Shown one piece after another: positions 1-5,468 of a stretch of 6,634 nucleotides of DNA. A program made the position numbers and the translations under genes. The notes beneath the pieces are model-generated. The model did not search any database. It saw only the letters and a program-made list of their open reading frames with translations, and was not told where the DNA came from. Each line of letters starts with the position of its first letter. The stretch's first letter is position 1. Source of the stretch: Rhodospirillales bacterium (GTDB lineage Bacteria > Pseudomonadota > Alphaproteobacteria > Acetobacterales > Acetobacteraceae); NCBI GenBank assembly GCA_018971455.1, contig JAGXAV010000117.1, positions 1 through 6,634 on the forward strand, in the 5' to 3' direction.

Positions 1-350
1 GGCTCGACGAACGGGCGGAGGCGCTGGCGGCGCGCTTCGCCACCCCGCCCCGGCTCAGGCTCGACACGCAGGAGACGGTCGTGACGGGCCCCGCCGGCGC
101 ATTCGAGCGGATCATCGCCCATGGCCGCCGCGGATTGACCATCCAGCGCTTCAAAGGGCTGGGCGAGATGAACCCCGACCAGCTTTGGAAGACCACGCTC
201 GACCCGGCGGTGCGCACGCTGTTGCAGGTGCGCGTCGCGGATCTGGAGGATGCCGGACAGGTGTTCTCGACGCTGATGGGCGATGTGGTCGAGCCGCGGC
301 GCGACTTCATCGTCAGCAACGCCCTGAAGGTCGCCAATCTCGACGTGTGA
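1..350 (+). CDS. gyrB: DNA gyrase subunit B, C-terminal fragment (5' end outside window)
   Basis: GyrB is the ATPase subunit of the A2B2 type II topoisomerase that introduces negative supercoils into DNA in the cytoplasm. Only the last 116 residues are here. The frame is open from position 3, with no start inside the window, and stops at a TGA at 348-350. The segment contains the hallmark of the GyrB Toprim/C-terminal region: [15 protein letters not shown], then TTLDP..RTLLQV, then [13 protein letters not shown], and the terminal [10 protein letters not shown], which is nearly invariant in GyrB and typical of alphaproteobacterial copies. The KGLGEMN and EPRR elements favour GyrB over ParE, although ParE shares parts of this block. 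No frameshift or unusual codon use is seen. It converges with the next gene, leaving 39 bp between the two stop codons. Identification is by recalled family motifs. Confidence 0.96.
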   Translation, partial: LDERAEALAARFATPPRLRLDTQETVVTGPAGAFERIIAHGRRGLTIQRFKGLGEMNPDQLWKTTLDPAVRTLLQVRVADLEDAGQVFSTLMGDVVEPRRDFIVSNALKVANLDV

Positions 351-362
351 GGCGCAGCTGGT

Positions 363-378
363 GCCGGGTTCGCCCGGC
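363..378. terminator. Putative bidirectional terminator hairpin between convergent genes
   Basis: A perfect 6-bp inverted repeat, GCCGGG then TTCG then CCCGGC, starts 13 bp after the gyrB stop and ends 11 bp beyond the stop of the opposite-strand gene. The UUCG tetraloop on the plus-strand RNA adds stability, although the closing pair is G-C rather than the optimal C-G. Neither strand has a T-run after the stem, so this is not a classical intrinsic terminator. It could act as a weak or Rho-assisted terminator, or as a 3'-end stabiliser. Its position between convergent stops is the main support. Confidence 0.45.
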
Positions 379-389
379 GGTGGCCGCTG

Positions 390-3300
390 TCAGTGGTGGT
401 CCGGTGCGCGCAGGCCGCGCAGGCGGTCGATCTGGCGCATGAGAATGGCGGCCACGCCGGCGGCTTCGCTCTCGCGCGTGTCGGCGAGCTGATCCAGCAG
501 CGCCTCGACACGGGTGGTGGCGCGATCCGTCGCGCGATCGATCAGAACCGGGCTGCCGCGTAGCTCGGCGCCGTCCGCGGCGCGGCGGACGGAAACCAGG
601 TGCGCCCGGTCGGGATCCAGCGGCGCGCGCAGGGGCAGGGCGAAGCCGCAGAATCCGCCGCCGCGATCGAGGCCGACGAGATCGGCGCGCGGCTGCTCGG
701 CCAGCACGGTCCCGCCGGGCTCTCCATCGACCAGGATCTCGAGCAGGACCGGGCTCGCGGGATTGCCGGCGTCGTGCGCCCAGCCGCCGATGACGACGTG
801 ATCGGCGCGGTCGACATGGCCGTCGAGCGGGCCGGGGGCGAAGCCGGCCTGGGCGTCCAGCCGCGCCCGGATGCGGGCCAACACGGCGCCACCCTCCACG
901 CGTGGTGCACAGAATTCGCCGCCCGGCGTGGCGTTCGGGTAGAGGGCGGCATATTCGGCGGCATTGGCGAAGGTGGCGCGGCTGCTGCCGGCGGCCATGG
1001 GATGGGCGAGCGGTTGGGCGAGGTAGGTTTCGGCGGCCTGGCCCTCGGCGAGGATGGCGTCGTGGCTGTCGAGTTCGACGTGGATATACGCCACGCCGGC
1101 GCCCGCCGGGTCGCGGCGGATGCTCACGCCATTCACCAGCCGGCCAGCCGGCACCAGCACGCGCGCGCCCTCATCGTCGAGCAGCAGCGCGTGTTCCGGC
1201 GAGACCAGCAGGTCTCGCCGCGGGCGGCGTGGCGCGATGGCGCCGGCGCGGATGCGGATGGGCAGCAGGCCGCGCTGGGCGGCGATCTGCCCCGCGGTAT
1301 AGCTGCGCCGGCCGATCCAGCGCACGGGACGCGGCCGCCCGGCGGCGGTGAGCACGATATCGCCGATCGCCAGCTTCTCGACCGGCACCTCGCCATCCGG
1401 CGTGGCGATGCGCGTTCCGGGGCAGTAGCAGGCGATGGTGACCACCTCGTGGCCGCTGCTGTCGTGGCCGGTGGTGAAGACGAAGGGCACGGTCGGCGCG
1501 GCCAGTTGCAGCGTGCTCAGCACCGTGCCGCCATTTGTCAGGCTCAGCAAGTCGGTGCCCGAGGCGAAGGTCACCGTGTCGGCGGCGTTGTAGGCGAGGC
1601 CGATGAAGTCGATCAGCGTCTGCCCCCCGCCGCCGAGCACGAGGGTGGTGGTCAGGCCGCCGACCAGCGTGGCCGCGGCGCTGGTGGTGACATCGAGGAC
1701 GCTGCCGGCCTGCAGGGTGAGCGTGCCGCCCGACAGGCCGCCCCCGATGGCCAGCGTGCCGCCCACCACGACGCTGCCGAAACCGCCGATGGTGACACCG
1801 CCGCCGATGGCGAGCATGGCGCCGGTGGCGATGTCCAGCGTCGCCGGGACGGCACCGAGAATGCCGACCGAGAGCGTCATCGCCGCCGCGGTCGCGATGT
1901 CCACGGTGACGGTGTAGGCGGCCGTGAGCGTGCCCTGGTCATCGGCCAGCGTCACCGGGTTGAGCGCCGTTGGCACCGCGCCCCCCGCCCAGCCGGCGGC
2001 GTCGCTCCACACGCCGCCGGAGGCCTGCGCCCAGGCAATGCCATAGGCCGCGGCGACGGCGGCGTTGCCATTGACCAGGCCGGCCCCGGTGAGCGTGACG
2101 GAGCCGGCGATGCTGGTCGCCGTCTGTTCGAGATAGGCGGAGATCTCCGCCGGCGTCAGGTTGGAATTGGCCTGCTGCATGAGCGCGCCGACGGCCGCGG
2201 CGTCGGGGGCTGCGGCGGAGGTGCCGAAGAAGGTGCCGAATCCGGTGACGCTGGTGGTCACGCCGTCGGGGGCGAGGAAATTGACCTTGTTCGATGAGAT
2301 CGGCGTCGCGAGCCGTGTGCCGGTCGCGGTGTAGTAGGTGAGCCCGGGGCCGACCGAGGAGAAGCTCTCCGCCGCCGAAAGATTGGTGGAATTGATCGCG
2401 CCGACGGTGTTGGCGGTGGCGACCACCTCGTGGCCGATGACGCTGCCCGAACCGATGCCGGCGGCGCTGTCGTTGATCGTGGCGTTGGCGACGGTGCCGC
2501 CGTCATAGACGATGTATTTCAGCACATCGCCACTGGCCACGGTGCCGCTGTAGGAGATCGCCAGATCGATGGCGACGCTGCCGCCGGAGCTGTTGGTGTA
2601 GGAGACGGTGTCGACGGGGTCGCTGCCGGGCGAGGCGCCGCTCCTGGTCAATTGGTTGCCGTTGCTGCCGTAGAGGTAGAGCGTGACGCCGTAGGCCGTG
2701 CCGGTGCCGCTGATCGAGGCGAAAGGCTGGGTCCATTGCAGGGAGATCTGGATGGTGACGCCGGCGGCGACGGTGATCTGTTGCAGCGTGGAACTGCCGC
2801 TTGCCGCCGCGGCCGAGGCGCCGAAATTCTGCAGTTTCAGATTCGTGCCCCCGCCGGGCAGCTTGCCGGAGGTCGGGTTCACGGCGGCTTCGTAGAAATT
2901 GCTGCCCTCGTTGGAGGCGGCGGTGAAGTAGCTGACGCCTTCGGAGATCACTTTCTCGACGGCGGCGGCAATGATGCCGCCGTCCTGGAAGAACGGCTCG
3001 CTGAGATAGGTGACGTCGTCGACGATGACTTTGCAGCCGGCGGCGGCCAAAGCGAGGATGTTGTTGGCAAAAGCGGCTTCCGACCCGAAGGCGGTGGCGA
3101 AATAGAGCTGGGCGCCCGGCGCCACCTGGTGCACCAGTTCTGCCATGGCGCGGCCCTCATCGGCCCCGCCGGAATAATCGCTCAGCACCGTGACCGTGGA
3201 CGGCAGATCGCCGTCGGCCTCCTCGGTGGCGAGCGCCGTGGCGGCGCCGCTGGTGGTGGCGAAGCTGTCCGAGAGAATGCCGATTTTGACGCCCGCGCCG

Positions 3301-3581
3301 CTCACGCCGTAGGTGCTGCGAGCCGTGGGCGCGTTCATCGCCGTGTCGCCGGTGGTGCCGACGGTGCTGGTGATCGGCCCGGTGGCATCCTGCACGCCCG
3401 TCCGAGGTGCCGGCGCGGGAGGGATTGATCCCGGGGAGACCGGCAGCAGGAGCGGATTGGAGTCCAGCGACGGGTCGAGCGGGATCGCGCCCGGGCCGCT
3501 CAGTTCCGAGCCCGGTGTGAGGTCGGCAAACGCCGATCCGTTGTCACGAAGCCCGGTGTGCCGTTCAGATCCTGCGGTCAT
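390..3581 (-). CDS. Multidomain S8/S53-like peptidase with beta-repeat stalk, Hint domain and C-terminal beta module
   Basis: 1063 residues; ATG at 3581-3579 with AGGA (3592-3589) 7 nt upstream. Residues 1-85 are Pro/Gly/Ser-rich with no hydrophobic signal peptide. Residues 88-512 form a subtilase-fold domain: Asp105 (GILSDSF), Glu142 (DEGRAM, where subtilisins have the HGT His), Asp188/189 (VIVDDV, at the oxyanion-Asn site), SNEG at 223-226, and nucleophile Ser455 (GTSAAAP). About 165 residues of beta-rich sequence (roughly 230-395) are inserted before the serine. Residues 516-716 are Gly/Thr/Val/Ala-rich repeats, opening with an autotransporter-like W..AAGWAGG..P motif. Residues 716-856 are a Hint_2-like domain: Cys718 (CYCPGTRIATPDG), VEKLAIGD, and SPEH with His797. 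Residues 915-1015 are a beta module (IGGWA, LLEILVDG, FCGFALPL, LRGSPVLI), and 1016-1063 look helical. It is probably an exported or surface peptidase, processed at the Hint Cys if Hint is active. Export route and substrate are unknown. Domain calls are from motifs. Confidence 0.9.
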   Translation of the reverse strand: MTAGSERHTGLRDNGSAFADLTPGSELSGPGAIPLDPSLDSNPLLLPVSPGSIPPAPAPRTGVQDATGPITSTVGTTGDTAMNAPTARSTYGVSGAGVKIGILSDSFATTSGAATALATEEADGDLPSTVTVLSDYSGGADEGRAMAELVHQVAPGAQLYFATAFGSEAAFANNILALAAAGCKVIVDDVTYLSEPFFQDGGIIAAAVEKVISEGVSYFTAASNEGSNFYEAAVNPTSGKLPGGGTNLKLQNFGASAAAASGSSTLQQITVAAGVTIQISLQWTQPFASISGTGTAYGVTLYLYGSNGNQLTRSGASPGSDPVDTVSYTNSSGGSVAIDLAISYSGTVASGDVLKYIVYDGGTVANATINDSAAGIGSGSVIGHEVVATANTVGAINSTNLSAAESFSSVGPGLTYYTATGTRLATPISSNKVNFLAPDGVTTSVTGFGTFFGTSAAAPDAAAVGALMQQANSNLTPAEISAYLEQTATSIAGSVTLTGAGLVNGNAAVAAAYGIAWAQASGGVWSDAAGWAGGAVPTALNPVTLADDQGTLTAAYTVTVDIATAAAMTLSVGILGAVPATLDIATGAMLAIGGGVTIGGFGSVVVGGTLAIGGGLSGGTLTLQAGSVLDVTTSAAATLVGGLTTTLVLGGGGQTLIDFIGLAYNAADTVTFASGTDLLSLTNGGTVLSTLQLAAPTVPFVFTTGHDSSGHEVVTIACYCPGTRIATPDGEVPVEKLAIGDIVLTAAGRPRPVRWIGRRSYTAGQIAAQRGLLPIRIRAGAIAPRRPRRDLLVSPEHALLLDDEGARVLVPAGRLVNGVSIRRDPAGAGVAYIHVELDSHDAILAEGQAAETYLAQPLAHPMAAGSSRATFANAAEYAALYPNATPGGEFCAPRVEGGAVLARIRARLDAQAGFAPGPLDGHVDRADHVVIGGWAHDAGNPASPVLLEILVDGEPGGTVLAEQPRADLVGLDRGGGFCGFALPLRAPLDPDRAHLVSVRRAADGAELRGSPVLIDRATDRATTRVEALLDQLADTRESEAAGVAAILMRQIDRLRGLRAPDHH

Positions 3582-3710
3582 TCACTCTTCCTGAGCGATG
3601 CGGCCTTATACGCGGCGGGCGCCGCGCCGCTCAACCGCATTGATGTCATCGAGACGTCGGATTTCCGTCACATCGGCATCATCGTTGGGCCTGTATCAGC
3701 GCAGCCCCAT
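3582..3710. other. Divergent intergenic region between the Hint-peptidase gene and the ABC transporter operon
   Basis: This is the only sizeable non-coding stretch (129 bp) and must hold control elements for both directions. The minus-strand promoter lies at its left end. For the plus strand, the only -10-like element I see is TGTATCAG (3692-3699), with no convincing -35 at normal spacing, so transcription of the operon may need an activator. A short odd palindrome, GATG-T-CATC, lies at 3642-3650, and CATC-type repeats follow (3671-3683). No tRNA, riboswitch-like fold or recognisable LacI-type operator is seen. The transporter reading frame stays open leftwards to an ATG at 3558, but that start would overlap the divergent gene and is not favoured. 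Confidence 0.5.
3605..3634 (-). promoter_or_regulatory. Sigma70-like promoter of the Hint-peptidase gene, with inverted repeat in the spacer
   Basis: On the minus strand, TTGAGC (3634-3629, 4 of 6 matches to TTGACA) is followed after 18 bp by TATAAG (3610-3605, 5 of 6 matches to TATAAT). Initiation would fall near 3598, giving a leader of about 17 nt that contains the AGGAAGAG ribosome-binding site. The spacer holds a perfect inverted repeat, CGCGGC-GGGC-GCCGCG (plus-strand 3611-3626), placed where a repressor could block RNA polymerase. Such GC arms arise easily by chance in this composition, so the operator role is only inferred. The promoter is a consensus match and is not demonstrated. 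Confidence 0.5.
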
Positions 3711-4646
3711 ATGGAATACGCTGTGCAGCACACTGCGTCTCTGACTTTGCCGGCGCGCCCGCGGGGCCGGGTGTGGCGGCGCCGTACGCCGGAGATCGTC
3801 GCGGCCGGGTTGCTTGCGCCGTCGCTCGCCTTTCTTGCGGCCTTCACCTATTGGCCAGTGCTGACGACCGCGCTGCGCGCTTTCACCGAGCAGGGTTTCG
3901 GGCAACGGCCCACATGGGGGCTGGGAAATTTCGCCCGCCTGCTGGCCGACCGGCACTTTCTTGCCGCGGCTGCCAATACGGCTCTCTACACCCTGGGAAC
4001 CATCATCCCGAGCCTGGTTCTGGCCCTCGGATTCGCGCTTCTGCTGCGCGAGACCACGCGCTTGAACGCGATTCTCCGCACCATGGTGGTGCTGCCCATG
4101 CTGATCCCGCTGGTCGGCGCCGCCGCGCTGTTCAGTTTCATTCTGCTGCCGGGTGCCGGATTGCTCGACTGGTATCTGGCCAGGCTCGGCATCGGCGCCA
4201 CCAACTGGCTGGGGAATCCGGATCTCGCGCTGGGGGCGATCATCGGCATCACGATCTGGAAGAACACCGGCTACTACATGCTGTTCTGCCTCGCCGGGCT
4301 GGCGGGCATTCCCGAGGAGTTCCACGAAGCGGCGCGGCTGGATGGCGCTGGCGGATGGGCCCGGCTGCGCCACGTCACCCTGCCACTGCTGGGGCCGACG
4401 ATCGGCTTCCTCGTCGTGCTGGGCTTGCTCAATGGCCTGACGCAAATCGATCACGTGGTGGTGATGACCCAAGGCGGCCCATCGGACTCCACCAACATGT
4501 TGCTCTATTATATCTATCAGCAGGCTGAGCAGAATTACGATGCCGGCCTCGCGGCGGCGGCAACGCTGGTCAGCGTGACGATGCTTCTGGCGCTCGCGGT
4601 GCTCGCCCTGCGCGGGCTGGAGCGCGGAATCCACTATGAATCGTAG
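3711..4646 (+). CDS. ABC transporter permease, MalF/UgpA type (binding-protein-dependent importer)
   Basis: This inner-membrane permease pairs with the following gene product to form the channel of a carbohydrate- or glycerol-phosphate-type ABC importer. From the ATG at 3711 it has 311 residues, close to the usual length of about 290-300. A basic cytoplasmic N-terminus (to about residue 26) is followed by about six membrane segments, near residues 29-50, 88-112, 122-146, 171-199, 230-252 and 278-300. The EAA loop that docks on the ATPase is clear at 206-225: EAARLDGAGG, then LPLL. The motif TQGGPSDSTN at 253-262 and the C-terminus ERGIHYES are typical of UgpA-like permeases. The start is uncertain: an upstream ATG at 3558 overlaps the divergent gene, 3711 has no good ribosome site, and a GTG at 3723 has GGA 7 nt upstream. 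The stop overlaps the next gene by 11 bp. The UgpA assignment rests mainly on the downstream UgpB-like protein. Confidence 0.93.
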   Translation: MEYAVQHTASLTLPARPRGRVWRRRTPEIVAAGLLAPSLAFLAAFTYWPVLTTALRAFTEQGFGQRPTWGLGNFARLLADRHFLAAAANTALYTLGTIIPSLVLALGFALLLRETTRLNAILRTMVVLPMLIPLVGAAALFSFILLPGAGLLDWYLARLGIGATNWLGNPDLALGAIIGITIWKNTGYYMLFCLAGLAGIPEEFHEAARLDGAGGWARLRHVTLPLLGPTIGFLVVLGLLNGLTQIDHVVVMTQGGPSDSTNMLLYYIYQQAEQNYDAGLAAAATLVSVTMLLALAVLALRGLERGIHYES

Positions 4647-5454
4647 GCATATCCTTCGGCTTCCGGCGGTGGCCGGAGCCGCCTTGTGGGCGGTGCCGTT
4701 CGTGTGGATGGCAATCGCCTCGCTCAGGCCGGGGCTGGCCGGGGCTGCGGATATCGCGTCGTTGATGCCGGCGCCGCCGTTCACGTTCGGCAATTACCGT
4801 GAAGCCTGGCAGTCCGGCCACTTCGCACTGTGGTACCTCAACACGGCGATCGTCTGCGGCGGGATTCTGATCGTGCAATGGGTCAGCGTCAGCCTTGCCG
4901 GCTACGCCTTTGCGCGGCTGCGCTTTCGCGGCCGCGAATACGTCTTCATCGCCTTTCTGCTGCAATTGCTGCTGCCGCCCACCGTGCTCATCGTCCCCAA
5001 CATGCTGACCATTTCGCGGCTCGGCATGCAGGATCACCTGCTCGGCATCATGGCGCCGTATTTCGCCTCGGCCTTCGGCGTGTTTCTGATGCGCCAGAGT
5101 TTTCGTGCCATTCCACGCGATTTCGAGGATGCTGCGCGCATCGACGGGGCGACGCATCTGCAGGTCATCCGCCATGTGCTGCTGCCGCTGGCGCGGCCGG
5201 GACTGACCGCGTTCGCCATCGTCTCCGTCACCGCCCACTGGAACGAGTTTCTCTGGCCCCTGATGGCGGTTTCCTCGCCCGACCGGCAGGTGCTGACCGT
5301 CGGCCTGGCGAGCTTCACGGCGGGGGCGGAGAGCGGCAGCGAATGGGGCGTGATCGCCGCCGGGACGGCGCTGGTCGCCGCCCCGCTGCTGCTTGGGTTT
5401 CTGGTGTTCCAGAAGCGCTTTGTCGCCAGCCTCGTTTTTTCCGGACTGAAGTAG
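4636..5454 (+). CDS. ABC transporter permease, MalG/UgpE type (binding-protein-dependent importer)
   Basis: This is the second inner-membrane permease of the importer, 272 residues, a normal length for MalG/UgpE-type subunits. It starts within the end of the preceding gene (11-bp overlap). GGAA at 4626-4629 lies 6 nt before the ATG, indicating coupled translation and roughly 1:1 synthesis with its partner. Hydrophobic segments lie near residues 9-30, 67-92, 102-125, 135-155, 187-210 and 238-258. The EAA-type loop reads EDAARIDGA at 164-172 followed by LPLARPG, with Asp in place of the first Ala; it would contact the missing ATPase. HWNEFLWPL at 201-209 is a strong signature of this subfamily. 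The sequence ends FSGLK; the TAG stop is part of the TAGGAGG that serves the next gene. The family call is secure; the transported substrate cannot be read from the permeases. Confidence 0.94.
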   Translation: MNRRHILRLPAVAGAALWAVPFVWMAIASLRPGLAGAADIASLMPAPPFTFGNYREAWQSGHFALWYLNTAIVCGGILIVQWVSVSLAGYAFARLRFRGREYVFIAFLLQLLLPPTVLIVPNMLTISRLGMQDHLLGIMAPYFASAFGVFLMRQSFRAIPRDFEDAARIDGATHLQVIRHVLLPLARPGLTAFAIVSVTAHWNEFLWPLMAVSSPDRQVLTVGLASFTAGAESGSEWGVIAAGTALVAAPLLLGFLVFQKRFVASLVFSGLK

Positions 5455-5458
5455 GAGG
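5453..5458 (+). promoter_or_regulatory. Strong ribosome-binding site AGGAGG for the binding-protein gene, overlapping the upstream stop
   Basis: A full AGGAGG overlaps the TAG stop of the second permease gene. It decides the start among three in-frame ATGs. The one at 5460 is only 1 nt away (too close), 5469 is 10 nt away (acceptable, slightly long), and 5475 is 16 nt away (too far). The strength of the site fits the need for more binding protein than permease from one transcript. Confidence 0.7.
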
Positions 5459-5468
5459 AATGCTTTTC

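Noticed and set aside
600..2297. 565-residue plus-strand open frame antisense to the Hint-peptidase gene
   Set aside because: The translation is low-complexity Gly/Ala/Arg/His/Asp-rich with no domain motifs, as expected opposite a GC-rich gene. The minus-strand frame has clear domains, a promoter and a ribosome-binding site.
2430..3428. 332-residue plus-strand open frame antisense to the peptidase domain
   Set aside because: Same composition artefact: Gly/Ala/Asp/Arg repeats, no recognisable motif, no ribosome-binding site considered convincing.
390..3581. Possibility that the Hint-peptidase gene is an intein-bearing or horizontally acquired mobile element
   Set aside because: No homing endonuclease motifs, no splice-type C-terminal junction, no transposase, and no flanking direct or inverted repeats. 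Base composition looks like that of its neighbours.
3558..3710. N-terminal extension of the first permease to an ATG at 3558
   Set aside because: It would overlap the start and promoter of the divergent gene and adds 51 residues with no membrane or family signature. The permease N-terminus reads naturally from 3711 or 3723.
3696..4793. 365-residue minus-strand open frame opposite the first permease
   Set aside because: Gln/Arg/His-rich antisense translation of hydrophobic membrane codons; no family resemblance.
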